A DNA stretch of 32,219 bases from Ruminococcus sp. (GTDB taxonomy: Bacteria > Bacillota > Clostridia > Oscillospirales > Ruminococcaceae): positions 1 through 32,219 of the forward strand of contig JAEELF010000065.1 of the NCBI GenBank assembly GCA_016288815.1, read 5' to 3'. Under the pieces are notes generated by a model that was not told the origin of the DNA, did not search any database, and saw only the letters and a program-made list of their open reading frames with translations. The position numbers and the translations under genes were made by a program. Position 1 is the stretch's first letter, and each line of letters begins with the position of its first letter. This document shows, in pieces, positions 21,965-30,748 of the stretch.

Positions 21965-24349
21965 TCATTCCATATTCTTGAGCGCGAGCGCCTTGGGTAT
22001 CCTGCGAATGCGCATATAGTCGAGCACCGTGATGATGACATACGCCGCAAACACGAGCAGGAACTCCTTCACGAACCCGGAGAAGGGGAGGATGAATGCG
22101 AACCATCCGCTCATCTCCATCATGATGAGCTTCCAGAAGAATTCCATGAGCTTGAATCCGAGGTAAATCGCGAGGAACTCAGAGAAGAACACGACCACAG
22201 CCGTAGGTATGAGATACAGCGAAGCGATCTCACCGTTCCCGTAGCCGAGTATCTTCGCCATAGAGATAGAGCGCTCGTTTTTCTCGATGATTATTTTAGT
22301 GAGCAGATAGAGGATTATCGCCGCGACGATGAAGCAGACGTACTGGAAGTACAACATGAACGCGCCCATCGACTTGTCGAGCTGATCCGCCACCTTGATC
22401 ATATCCTGCGAGGTTATCTCCTTAGCGATGTATTCCTTGCCGATATCGGTTATCATCTCATCGGACATATACCCGGTGAAATCCCCGCTGTCCCTTCCGA
22501 AGACCTCGTTGAGCTGCTCCCGTTCCATGAAGACCGCGACCGCCGCGGAGTAATCGTAAATGCCCTGCACCTTCCATTCGTAGTCCTTGTGCTCGTACTT
22601 CTCGGAGAGCTTTATGGTATCCCCGGCGCTCACGCCGTACTTATCGGCATAAGCCTTCGAGATGTAGACGGAACCCTCCGCGCATTCGCCGAGCCTTACA
22701 TACCTGCTGTCCGCCTCGACGCCGTATACCGCGACTTCCTCGTTGTAGACATCGGACTTCCTCTCGAGCGAAGCCATGGAGAACCGTTCTGCACCGTCCG
22801 CAGACGTGATGATAGTATCGCCGTTTTCGTCAACAGTGCTCCTGAGGACGACCTGATCCTCCGCGAACATCATATCCCCCATGGAATCCTGATAGTAGGA
22901 GAGCGTCTCCGGCATACCGACCGCCATGGAGATGAGCAGCATAACGAAGGTTATCCCTACGAACAGCATTATGTAGTTGGGGATATTCTGGAGGAACACT
23001 CTCAGCCTGAACCTGTGCAGGAATCCCCATCTCGGGAGCCTTACCGCCTTCTTCCTCTTGGTGCGTTTGAGGTCATGTCTGAGGAACCTCAGCGGCGAGA
23101 GCTTCAGCGCCCTTGTGATGACGATGACGTTTATCACGAGCATGAGCACTATCGGAACGACAGTCGTGCGGATGAAGGCCTCCGGGGTCCACAGCGTCTC
23201 GAACGTCGGCAGGCTGTAGCTCCCGTAGTACATATCCGCGACAGTATCCTTCAGCACGGTATACCCGAGCACATTACCGATAACAGCCGAAATGATGACG
23301 ATGAGCAGGGGAGCGCTCATGTAGTACCGCAGGAGCTCCCCGCGCGTATAACCTGATGCCCTGAGCGTACCGATGACCGACGCCTCCTGCTCGAGTGTCG
23401 TGCTGATAGTCACCGCGAAAATGAACGCGAGCACAGCCGTGAGGATATACAGCAGCACCCCGCCCATAGCCTTGTCCTTGCCGATATCGTTCTCAGCGAA
23501 GGTCAGCGCATTATTGGCATATGCGGGAACGTAGTCCGTTATCTCCAGACCCTCGCAGCCCGACACAGCCGTCTGAGCGAACAGCACCTTGAGGAAGTTA
23601 TCGGACATTTCTTTCTCCTCATATTCGTCCGCCGGCTCCCTGACATAGGTGAACGCATAGTTCGCCTCTTCCGGAGCGCTGATACGCTCGAAGCCCTCGT
23701 CCGTTGTCATAGCGACGTTGAATGTGAGCGCGTCGAACATGGTATCGGTGTTGCTCTCATACAGCGCACTGTAGTCCACGAACGCCGCGAGCCCGACCAC
23801 CTCGAACTCCGCGCCCTCAGCGGTTATCTGGTCCCCGACCTTTATCCCCGCGTTGTCGGCGTGCATACGGTCGATGATGATCTCGTTCTCATTCTCGGGA
23901 GCGCGTCCGTCGAAGATATCGTACCTGTCAACGTCCCGGCGCTCGCCGTAAACTCGGACAGTGCCCGTGCTGCCGCCCTTCCCGGCGAGTCCCTCAGAAG
24001 CGTCCTTGTAGAACAGCTCATACACAGTGACCGGCACGGGCTCGAAGTCCTCGTCCTCGCCGAACACCTCAGGCAGCTCGCCGCTCTCCACGGCGTCTAT
24101 AACGTCACTGTCCGCCTTCTGCGAGAGGGTGAAGTGACCGTTCTCGCGGTTCAGACTGCTGACGTTTTTGCTGAGCGTCTTGAGCATACTGTTGTTCGCA
24201 ACGTACATACCCGAAACGAACCCGATAGTTGCAACGAGCATGATAAATATCATCAGGTATCTCCGCCAGTCGCGGCGGATATCCCTCCATACTCTCCTGC
24301 GGAGCGGATCCGCAGGGCGCGTGCCGAAAGAGATGCTTTTCTTCTCCAT
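21965..24349 (-). CDS. FtsX-family ABC transporter permease
   Basis: 794-aa membrane protein. An N-terminal cytoplasmic stretch (RRRVWRDIRRDWRRYL) leads to the first helix, then an extracytoplasmic domain of about 220 residues. Next come three helices with the FtsX signature ASVIGTLRASGYTRGEL, a junction near residue 430, a second helix and outside domain, and a final helix set with SMAKILGYGNGEI, ending LALKNME. It has the same two-half plan as the permease at 2666 but belongs to a separate operon. AAGGAGG lies before the ATG, 12 bases after the ATPase stop. The substrate is unknown; such pairs move lipids, peptides or antibiotics. Confidence 0.92.
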   Translation of the reverse strand: MEKKSISFGTRPADPLRRRVWRDIRRDWRRYLMIFIMLVATIGFVSGMYVANNSMLKTLSKNVSSLNRENGHFTLSQKADSDVIDAVESGELPEVFGEDEDFEPVPVTVYELFYKDASEGLAGKGGSTGTVRVYGERRDVDRYDIFDGRAPENENEIIIDRMHADNAGIKVGDQITAEGAEFEVVGLAAFVDYSALYESNTDTMFDALTFNVAMTTDEGFERISAPEEANYAFTYVREPADEYEEKEMSDNFLKVLFAQTAVSGCEGLEITDYVPAYANNALTFAENDIGKDKAMGGVLLYILTAVLAFIFAVTISTTLEQEASVIGTLRASGYTRGELLRYYMSAPLLIVIISAVIGNVLGYTVLKDTVADMYYGSYSLPTFETLWTPEAFIRTTVVPIVLMLVINVIVITRALKLSPLRFLRHDLKRTKRKKAVRLPRWGFLHRFRLRVFLQNIPNYIMLFVGITFVMLLISMAVGMPETLSYYQDSMGDMMFAEDQVVLRSTVDENGDTIITSADGAERFSMASLERKSDVYNEEVAVYGVEADSRYVRLGECAEGSVYISKAYADKYGVSAGDTIKLSEKYEHKDYEWKVQGIYDYSAAVAVFMEREQLNEVFGRDSGDFTGYMSDEMITDIGKEYIAKEITSQDMIKVADQLDKSMGAFMLYFQYVCFIVAAIILYLLTKIIIEKNERSISMAKILGYGNGEIASLYLIPTAVVVFFSEFLAIYLGFKLMEFFWKLIMMEMSGWFAFILPFSGFVKEFLLVFAAYVIITVLDYMRIRRIPKALALKNME

Positions 24350-24361
24350 TCCCGCGCCTCC

Positions 24362-25078
24362 TTACCACTCTATCTCAGCGGCGGAGAGCTTTTCGGAATT
24401 GACTATATCGTGCCTGATCCTGCCGTCGCGGAGCTTTATGACGTGATCCGCCATCTGCTTTATCGCCTCGTTGTGCGTGACCATGATAACGGTATTCCCG
24501 TACTTTTTATTGACCTCCTCGATGAGCTGCAATATCTCCCTGGAGGTATTGTAGTCGAGAGCGCCGGTGGGCTCGTCGCAGAGGAGGATATCGGGATTCT
24601 TGACTATCGCCCTGCCTATGGATACTCTCTGCTGCTGACCGCCCGAGAGCTGATTGGGCAGCTTGTAGCGGTGCTCATAGAGCCCGAGAATCTTCAGGAG
24701 CTCATCTATATCGAGCGGCTTATCGGAGAGGTAAGCCCCAGTCTCGATATTCTCCTTGACGTTGAGGTCAGGGATGAGGTTATACATCTGGAAGACATAC
24801 CCGAGGTGCTTGCGTCTGTATCGGGTAAGGCTTTTCTCGTCCATTTCCGCGAGCTTGTCGCCGTTGATGGAGATCTCGCCCTCATCGGCGCTGTCAATGC
24901 CGCCGAGGATATTGAGCAGCGTAGACTTGCCCGAGCCCGAGGGCCCGAGTAGCACGCAGAATTCCCCGCGTCCCACAGTGAAGTCCATGCCCTTGAGGAC
25001 CTCCTGACGTGTATCACCGCTGCCGAAGCTCTTTTTCAGTCCCTTTACGGTAAGGAAAGCAATATCGTTCTGGCTCAT
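24362..25078 (-). CDS. ABC transporter ATP-binding protein (MacB/LolD type)
   Basis: 238-aa ATPase for the downstream permease. Walker A is GPSGSGKST, the Q-loop is FQMYNL, the signature is LSGGQQQRVSIGRA, Walker B is LLCDEPTGALD, and the switch His is in VTHNEA. An in-frame ATG at 25114 would add 12 residues but lacks a ribosome site; AAGGGGA at 25088-25094 fits the ATG at 25078. The pair sits behind a palindromic operator and no regulator gene is adjacent. Confidence 0.94.
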   Translation of the reverse strand: MSQNDIAFLTVKGLKKSFGSGDTRQEVLKGMDFTVGRGEFCVLLGPSGSGKSTLLNILGGIDSADEGEISINGDKLAEMDEKSLTRYRRKHLGYVFQMYNLIPDLNVKENIETGAYLSDKPLDIDELLKILGLYEHRYKLPNQLSGGQQQRVSIGRAIVKNPDILLCDEPTGALDYNTSREILQLIEEVNKKYGNTVIMVTHNEAIKQMADHVIKLRDGRIRHDIVNSEKLSAAEIEW

Positions 25079-25132
25079 AATGAAAATTCCCCTTATATCG
25101 TTGATGTCGGACATTTATGTCATGTACAGTCG

Positions 25133-25185
25133 GATAACATATGAATGTCTATTCATATGTTATCACGCTCTGAGCCGTTTGTCAA
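25133..25185 (-). promoter_or_regulatory. Promoter with 14-bp palindromic operator
   Basis: On the minus strand TTGACA (25185-25180), 17-bp spacer, TAACAT (25162-25157). A perfect inverted repeat, GATAACATATGAAT (25133-25146) and its complement (25151-25164) with a four-base centre, covers the -10 and start site. This is the arrangement of a repressor operator, for example of a TetR-, PadR- or MarR-type drug sensor. Confidence 0.8.
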
Positions 25186-25308
25186 TCATTTTTCAGGCAT
25201 TTCGTCGATTTTTATAATATACGGAGCCGCACCCGCATTAATTTGTTTGCAATTGCTAACGCGCGTCCAGCACTCGCCCAGCCGTCCTTCCCCGCTTGTC
25301 TCCACTGA

Positions 25309-25337
25309 TTGACTTTCCCCGAAAAATATGCTATCAT
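25309..25337 (+). promoter_or_regulatory. Promoter of the HD-GYP gene
   Basis: TTGACT (25309-25314), 17-bp spacer, TATCAT (25332-25337). It diverges from the exporter operon promoter about 120 bases away. Confidence 0.7.
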
Positions 25338-25367
25338 GTACCTATAATGAGACCCGGGGTGACTATC

Positions 25368-26492
25368 ATGGAAGAGACCAAAAAACGGATACTAAAAATA
25401 GGCAGACAGCTCGGCGGCTTATGCAGAGCAGCGATGATCGTCGGTATCGCCGCGTGCATCGGCTTTGCGGCAGTTATTATCCTGAGCCTTATCAGCATGA
25501 GCTTTGCCGAAAAAATGGCGAAGGGCTTTGCCGGCGACGACCTTGTAGATACAGTCATTGCGCTTGATATAACGGGTATAGACCCGCGCCTTCAGGTCGC
25601 GATAACGATGACGCTGTATATCCTGCTCGTCGGTGCTATGGTATTCCTGCTCAACGTCATGCGCAAGCTGATAAAAAAGATAACGGAGGGAGAGACGCCC
25701 TTCACCACAGAAGCCGCGAAAACGCTGAAGACAGCCTCACGCTTCTCGCTGCTGCTCATCTTTTACGATCCCATCATCGCGATAGTGATAACCCTGCTGC
25801 TCCGGCTGTTCTCAGCGCTGTTCGAGTACGGCGCCTACCTGCAGGCGAAAGCAGACCAGACCGCCCGCATACAGGAGGAGATGATAGTCTCCTTCGCCGA
25901 GATAACCGAAAACAAATCCGCCCAGACCGGCAACCACGTCAAGCGCGTATCCGAGTACTCGAAGATACTTGCCCGCCAGCTCGGGCTGCCAGACGAGGAC
26001 TGCGAGAAGCTGCGCCTTGCGTCCACCATGCATGACATCGGCAAGCTCCTCGTGTCAGCGCAGATACTCGAAAAGCCAGCCCGCCTGACGGACGAGGAGT
26101 TCGCCGAGATAAAGAAGCATTCCGGCTACGGCGGCGAGCTGCTCGAGAACGTCGAGGGCGACATAATGGAGCTTGCCCGCACTATAGCCCTTGACCACCA
26201 TGAGCGACCCGACGGCAGGGGATATCCGCAGGGCAAGCACGGCGACGAGATATCAATGGAGGGCAGGATAGTGGCAGTCGCCGACGTTTACGACGCCCTC
26301 ACCTCGAAGCGCAGCTACAAGGATCCGTGGACACCGCAGGAAGCGTTCGACGAGATAGTGAAGAACTCAGGCACGCAGTTCGACGGGAGGGTCGTGGAGG
26401 CGTTCAAGGCGGCGTTCCCGCAGATAGAGGACACCCGCCTCAGCTACTCCGACACCTCTAAACTGACCTTCAAAACGACCGTACAGACATGA
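25368..26492 (+). CDS. Membrane-bound HD-GYP domain phosphodiesterase
   Basis: 374-aa protein. Three hydrophobic segments lie at residues 21-46, 76-98 and 126-150; the stretch LNVMRKLIKKITEGETPFTT and what follows resembles DUF2975. A coiled segment (155-180) links to an HD-GYP domain: the HD pair is His222-Asp223 in MHDIGK, with HHERPDGRGYP at 277-287 and VADVYDALTSKRSYK at 305-319. All metal and GYP residues are present, so it should hydrolyse cyclic di-GMP or a related dinucleotide. The ATG at 25368 follows GGGGTGA; the upstream in-frame start lies within the promoter. The combination of a DUF2975-like membrane part with HD-GYP is unusual and suggests a membrane signal. Confidence 0.9.
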   Translation: MEETKKRILKIGRQLGGLCRAAMIVGIAACIGFAAVIILSLISMSFAEKMAKGFAGDDLVDTVIALDITGIDPRLQVAITMTLYILLVGAMVFLLNVMRKLIKKITEGETPFTTEAAKTLKTASRFSLLLIFYDPIIAIVITLLLRLFSALFEYGAYLQAKADQTARIQEEMIVSFAEITENKSAQTGNHVKRVSEYSKILARQLGLPDEDCEKLRLASTMHDIGKLLVSAQILEKPARLTDEEFAEIKKHSGYGGELLENVEGDIMELARTIALDHHERPDGRGYPQGKHGDEISMEGRIVAVADVYDALTSKRSYKDPWTPQEAFDEIVKNSGTQFDGRVVEAFKAAFPQIEDTRLSYSDTSKLTFKTTVQT

Positions 26493-26494
26493 AG

Positions 26495-26521
26495 AAAGCT
26501 CTCCCCCGGGAGAGCTTTTTT
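26495..26521 (+). terminator. Terminator of the HD-GYP gene
   Basis: AAAGCTCTCCC (26495-26505) and GGGAGAGCTTT (26508-26518) followed by further T. Immediately downstream of the stop. Confidence 0.9.
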
Positions 26522-26550
26522 ATGCCCAAGAATACCTGACCCAACCATAG

Positions 26551-26623
26551 GAGACGCCCTGCAAGAGAGGGCGTCTCATTCTACCGCATCATTATTTCTC
26601 CCCTGCGACCTTATGGTCGCAGG
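26551..26623. repeat. Two further hairpins next to the truncated mcrC end
   Basis: GAGACGCCC (26551-26559)/GGGCGTCTC (26569-26577) and CCTGCGACC (26602-26610)/GGTCGCAGG (26615-26623, loop TTAT) are perfect stems without T-tracts. The second ends 13 bases from the mcrC stop. They may be remnants of a small repeat that removed the gene end, or just stem-loop 3' boundaries. Confidence 0.5.
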
Positions 26624-26636
26624 AAAACGGACATCT

Positions 26637-27440
26637 TTATCCCACCTCAAAAAACTGTGCACAGGAAACGAACTTCCCCGTGAAGGCAGAGCCGGCGCTC
26701 TTGTCGAAGAGCATACGGCAGATGCTGAGGGTAGTGCTGTACTTTTTGGTATTGCGGGTGTTGATGCATTTGGGAAACTCCGCCGCGACATCTCTCGGCA
26801 GCGGCACCTCATCGAGGAAGGACATCGCCTCCATTAGCAGATGAGAGCTCTGCGACGAAGCAGTGAGCTTGCTGAGCCTGACCGCCGCCGCCTTGATAAT
26901 GCGGTTCTCAGCGCGGTCGGGGGTAAAAACGTCATGCCGGACGTATATCCGCTCCCGGTGGACGAGATTCCGCCGGATATTCTCGGAGAAGAGGATAGTC
27001 CCGTGTACGGTGTTCATGTTTTCCTCGCGGCTCGCGTAAGCGGAGAGCACTCCGCTCTTGATGATCTTCATGGTCTCCCCGGCGAAAACGGAGATGAGGT
27101 ACTCCATGAAGTTCATCTCCGGGTACAGTCCCGACGCACTGAACGTATGCCCGCACCTCTTGCAGAACTCCACGCAGAGCGCCTTACGCGCCTCCCCGGT
27201 ACCGCCATCAGTCCTCGGCAGTATCTCTATGAGCGTCCCGTCGGCGAGGTACGCGAACCCGCAGTACCCGCCCGCAGTGAAGCACCTTTTACCGTCCCTC
27301 TGACTGACCGTGACCGCACCCCGACCCTCGGCAGCACAGACCTCAGTGAAATCACCGAGCATTTTGGTTAGCTCAGCGTTCTCAGGGGACATCTCCGCGA
27401 TGACATCACCGGCAGATACGCAAATATGTCTGGTGTACAT
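26637..27440 (-). CDS. mcrC: McrC-like protein lacking the C-terminal nuclease region
   Basis: 267 aa, whereas McrC proteins are usually about 350-430. The N-terminal McrC fold is clear: the GYCGFAYLADGTLIEILPR segment, the MNFMEYLISVFAGE region, and TVHGTILFSENIRRNLVHRE. The helical TPDRAENRIIKAA segment and IC-R-LF follow. The family then continues into a PD-(D/E)xK nuclease domain (the LLFPME...FE-YV region), but here it ends SAFTGKFVSCAQFFEVG. No homologous continuation is visible in the other minus frames to 26523. It can still contact McrB but should not cut DNA. GGAGGA precedes the ATG, 15 bases after mcrB. Confidence 0.8.
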   Translation of the reverse strand: MYTRHICVSAGDVIAEMSPENAELTKMLGDFTEVCAAEGRGAVTVSQRDGKRCFTAGGYCGFAYLADGTLIEILPRTDGGTGEARKALCVEFCKRCGHTFSASGLYPEMNFMEYLISVFAGETMKIIKSGVLSAYASREENMNTVHGTILFSENIRRNLVHRERIYVRHDVFTPDRAENRIIKAAAVRLSKLTASSQSSHLLMEAMSFLDEVPLPRDVAAEFPKCINTRNTKKYSTTLSICRMLFDKSAGSAFTGKFVSCAQFFEVG

Positions 27441-27455
27441 CGTATCCTCCGTTCA

Positions 27456-29219
27456 TCAGGAAATATCCTTGTAGATATTGATGAAGTGCCCGACGTTCCA
27501 GTTCGCGGGACTCCCGAGCCTGTAGAGCCTCTGCCCGGAGTCGAACTGCTTTATGTACTTCGGCGCGATGCACTCGATGAAGGTGTTGTCGTCGTTGAGG
27601 ATGAGCCTTATGCGCTCGTAGTCGTCGAAGAAATACTCCTGCAGCAGCGGGATTATCTTGGTTGAGAACACCTCCCTCAGCTCATTGAGGGTAGTGATAC
27701 AGCCGGTGCTCTTCATGAAGTAAGCATGACCGATAGCGTGCTCGCGGTCGTAGTAGTACTCGATACGCTCATTGAGTGCAGTGAGCAGCTCACAGAGGTC
27801 AACTCCCTCGCAGTTCCCGAGCAGAGCGGGCTGCGGCATCATCTCGATGAAATCGAACCTTCTTCGCAGCGCGGTGTCGAGCATAGCGATAGAGCGGTCT
27901 GCGGTGTTCATCGTGCCGAGGATATAGAGATTCGCCGGCACGGAGAACTCAGTCTGCGAGTAGGGGAGAATGACCGACGTCCCCCTCTTCGACTCCTCGA
28001 TGAGCGTGATGAGCTCACCGAATATCCTCGAGATATTACCGCGGTTTATCTCGTCGATTATAGCCACGAAATTCATATGCGGACTCTTTGAAGCCTTCTC
28101 GCACAGCGACTTGAAAACGCCGTTGTACGGACGGTAAACGACGGTCGTATCCGCGTGTGCAGTGCTTGTATCGTTTCCGTACCTGTCAACTACCACCGGA
28201 CGTATTCCCTCAACGAACTCCTCGTAGCTGAGCGACTGGTGGAAGGTCGTGAACTTTATCTGTCCGGTCGCCGCGTACCTGTCGTACCTCGCCCTTATAT
28301 CGGAATACGGCACGCCGGACGGTATCCTGTCACCCTCGATGAGCTCCACAGCGTACTTGACGACGTTGTAGGTCTTGCCGGTGCCGGGAGGGCCATAGAG
28401 TATCTGATTGAGCGGTGCCCCGGAGGTCTTGCGGACGCGCTCCTCCTTTACCGGGACAGACGGCGCAACGGACGGCGCCCCCTTTGGGTCGAGCAGCTCC
28501 CACGACATGAGGTCGAAGACTCTCATGTTCTTGAACTTGAAGTTCGAGTCGCGGAAGTCCATTATCTTACGGCAGTTATTGATATACTGCGTGATGTCGT
28601 CCGGACGCTTCAGCTCGAGCCCGATAGTCTTGTAGACAGCCGAGTCTGTCACGCTCTCGCCGAGTATAGCGAAGGTGAACGGCTCGATGCAGTGCAGTAT
28701 CCTCGAGAGGATATACACAGGCATACCCGAATCCTTTATCTGCGAGCTGAGCATACTCTGTGCGGACTCAAAGAGGATGCTGTCGTTCTCGAGCCCGGAG
28801 AGGTTTATGCACATCTTGAAGAAGAACTGTATCGCCTCGGTGTTCTTGGCGATAGGGAGCTCCCTGAGCATGAACGGCGCGGTCAGGAACTCCATCTCCC
28901 TTTTCCCGACTATATGGGTGAACAGCGATTTTGAGCCGGAGCTCCATATCTTGTCGAGCCTTTTCTCGAGCAGCAGCTTATCGTTGTGGAAAAGGTGGCT
29001 GTTCTGCACGAGCAGCCTGCGGATATCCGCATCGTCCTTCCAGCTGCCGAGCGAGAGATAGTACAGCAGCTCGAGGTCGTTGCAGTCGATGAGCGCGATC
29101 TTTTTTACATTGGAATAGCATTCGATAGCGGCGCGCACGGAGCGGTACGTCCCGTCGAATTCATTAGGCAGGATCTCAGTTTTTAGTCTCAGTTCGTCGA
29201 TGATATATTCTTTATCCAT
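27456..29219 (-). CDS. mcrB: McrB-like AAA+ GTPase of a modification-dependent restriction system
   Basis: 587-aa protein from the ATG at 29219. Residues 1-250 are a helical region I do not recognise; in this family the N-terminus reads the target DNA. The AAA+ motor carries Walker A YGPPGTGKT (about 275-283), Walker B VAIIDEINRGN (about 385-395), and the McrB-specific MNTADRSI (about 437-444), which sets GTP preference; the Arg pair in ALRRRFDF follows. McrB rings drive cleavage through McrC at methylated or otherwise modified DNA. The upstream in-frame start at 29273 lies over the promoter region and is unlikely. Co-transcribed with the shortened mcrC. Confidence 0.88.
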   Translation of the reverse strand: MDKEYIIDELRLKTEILPNEFDGTYRSVRAAIECYSNVKKIALIDCNDLELLYYLSLGSWKDDADIRRLLVQNSHLFHNDKLLLEKRLDKIWSSGSKSLFTHIVGKREMEFLTAPFMLRELPIAKNTEAIQFFFKMCINLSGLENDSILFESAQSMLSSQIKDSGMPVYILSRILHCIEPFTFAILGESVTDSAVYKTIGLELKRPDDITQYINNCRKIMDFRDSNFKFKNMRVFDLMSWELLDPKGAPSVAPSVPVKEERVRKTSGAPLNQILYGPPGTGKTYNVVKYAVELIEGDRIPSGVPYSDIRARYDRYAATGQIKFTTFHQSLSYEEFVEGIRPVVVDRYGNDTSTAHADTTVVYRPYNGVFKSLCEKASKSPHMNFVAIIDEINRGNISRIFGELITLIEESKRGTSVILPYSQTEFSVPANLYILGTMNTADRSIAMLDTALRRRFDFIEMMPQPALLGNCEGVDLCELLTALNERIEYYYDREHAIGHAYFMKSTGCITTLNELREVFSTKIIPLLQEYFFDDYERIRLILNDDNTFIECIAPKYIKQFDSGQRLYRLGSPANWNVGHFINIYKDIS

Positions 29220-29255
29220 GGTATCAGACTGCCTTTCAAAAAACATCTTACGCCA

Positions 29256-29284
29256 ATTGTAGCATACACACAAACAAAAGTCAA
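29256..29284 (-). promoter_or_regulatory. Promoter of mcrBC
   Basis: On the minus strand TTGACT (29284-29279), 17-bp spacer, TACAAT (29261-29256). The start would lie near 29249, 30 bases before the chosen mcrB ATG. Confidence 0.75.
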
Positions 29285-29444
29285 TGCTATTCGGATTTTT
29301 TGCGCATTGTCAACAAAGAAAGGGCAGACTTTATGACATATCCCACTGAACCCCTGCCCCACCGCCGGGAGCTCCGGTCACTTCCACAGAATTTTTCTCT
29401 CTCGCCCCGCTGCAGGGGACGGCGTCTTCGACGTCGGGCGCAGC

Positions 29445-30044
29445 TCACACTTCCCGTCTTAACCACTCATCAAGAAAACGCAGCTCCTTGTCCGTGTGGA
29501 ACCAGTGCCCGCCGTCCTCCATGACGGTCAGCGAGGCGCCGACGCGCTCCGCAAAGGCAGATATCTGCTCCCGCGAGGTCAGCCAGTCCCTGCCTCCGTA
29601 CAGCACCGCCGTCGGTACGCTCCACCCCACCGGGTTTTCCCGCGCGAAGCAAAGATACCTCCACGACAGCACATCCCTGGACTCCGTGACGATCTCCCCG
29701 CGGCTCCTGAGCTCCTCCTCGGAAATGCCCTCCCGCGACATCATGCCGAGAATGAGCTGCTCCATATCAACGACCGGCGAGATGAGGAACGCCCGGTCGA
29801 TGTGCACCCCGGACAGCGCACACATCGCGAGGTACGCCCCGATACTGTTTGCGATTAGCAGCACCCTCCCATGACCGCGGCGCACCTCCCCGAAGAACGC
29901 AGGGAACTCCTCCTGCGCCTCCCAGGGCGTCTCCGACTTATAGTCGAACCCGATAACATCTACCCCCGGAAAGACCGGCACGAACCGGCTCGCCTCGTCC
30001 GGACTTCCGCCCTTCCCGTGGATATAAACAACAGCGTCTTTCAT
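29445..30044 (-). CDS. Small alpha/beta hydrolase
   Basis: 199-aa soluble hydrolase. The opening strand and oxyanion region is VVYIHGKGGSPDEA, the nucleophile elbow ANSIGAYLA (Ser), the acid follows VLYGGRDWLTS (Asp), and the catalytic His is in EDGGHWFHT. The closest family feeling is the YqiA/short-hydrolase type, with substrate unknown. GAGGAGGGAG sits right before the ATG at 30044, so the in-frame ATG at 30062 is not used. Single gene under its own promoter. Confidence 0.87.
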   Translation of the reverse strand: MKDAVVYIHGKGGSPDEASRFVPVFPGVDVIGFDYKSETPWEAQEEFPAFFGEVRRGHGRVLLIANSIGAYLAMCALSGVHIDRAFLISPVVDMEQLILGMMSREGISEEELRSRGEIVTESRDVLSWRYLCFARENPVGWSVPTAVLYGGRDWLTSREQISAFAERVGASLTVMEDGGHWFHTDKELRFLDEWLRREV

Positions 30045-30074
30045 AGCTCCCTCCTCATTCAAACTGATAAAATG

Positions 30075-30103
30075 ATTATACCACGCAAAACCACGCCGGT
30101 CAA
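30075..30103 (-). promoter_or_regulatory. Promoter of the hydrolase gene
   Basis: On the minus strand TTGACC (30103-30098), 17-bp spacer, TATAAT (30080-30075). Confidence 0.8.
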
Positions 30104-30116
30104 CGTCTCCCGGGAC

Positions 30117-30145
30117 GGATAATCCGCAAATTTCCGCACATACTG
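30117..30145 (+). promoter_or_regulatory. Possible sigma-G-like promoter of spoVAC
   Basis: GGATA (30117-30121), 17-bp spacer, CATACTG (30139-30145) partly fits the forespore sigma-G pattern (GHATR, CATNNTA), as expected for a spoVA gene. Two positions deviate. No sigma-A promoter is evident here. Confidence 0.3.
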
Positions 30146-30163
30146 ACAGTGAGGTGATGAAAA

Positions 30164-30607
30164 ATGAACATTACTCCGGAGGCATACGGAAAAATGACCC
30201 AGCGAGTCTCCCCGAAGAGCCCGAGCGCAGTGAACGTCCCGACGGCTTTTGCAGTCGGCGGCGGGATATGCGTGCTTGGTGAGCTGCTGCGGGAGTTGCT
30301 GATGAGCGTGGGGCTCGCAGAGAAAGCGGCGGGGACGTGGACATCGGTGATACTGATAGGCATGAGCGTGCTCCTGACGGGACTTGGCTGGTACGGAAAG
30401 CTCGCGAAGCACGCAGGGGCAGGAACGCTCGTCCCGGTAACGGGCTTCGCGAACGCAGTGGGCTCGTCAGCGGTGGAAGCGAAGTCGGAGGGGTATATCC
30501 TCGGGGTAGGCGCGAAGATATTCACGATAGCTGGACCCGTGATACTGTACGGCAGCGCCGCGTCGGCGGCATACGGACTGATATACTACCTCGCCCGTCT
30601 GATATAG
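30164..30607 (+). CDS. spoVAC: Stage V sporulation protein AC (SpoVAC)
   Basis: 147-aa membrane protein of the SpoVA channel, which moves dipicolinic acid into the forespore and out at germination; SpoVAC behaves as a mechanosensitive channel. The family start TPEAYGKMTQRVSPKSP is followed by helices at about 24-45 and 58-80, the signature KHAGAGTLVPVTGFANAVGS, and two C-terminal helices. GAGGTGA precedes the ATG. Unusually, spoVAD and spoVAE, its normal partners, do not follow; the next gene is nifJ. Confidence 0.92.
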   Translation: MNITPEAYGKMTQRVSPKSPSAVNVPTAFAVGGGICVLGELLRELLMSVGLAEKAAGTWTSVILIGMSVLLTGLGWYGKLAKHAGAGTLVPVTGFANAVGSSAVEAKSEGYILGVGAKIFTIAGPVILYGSAASAAYGLIYYLARLI

Positions 30608-30748
30608 CTGATATCCCCCTGCAAAAATCTCACTGACCCCGCCCGCGTATAACCATAAATGTCCGGGTCGGTGCAGGCATCTCCCTGCACGATATCCTGC
30701 GTTTTCAAACGCCTTACGAGACAGGCAACAGATCTTATGCTTCCGCGC

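Noticed and set aside
22589..24952. Long plus-strand frames opposite the second exporter operon
   Set aside because: Antisense shadows of clear FtsX and ATPase genes, with biased composition.
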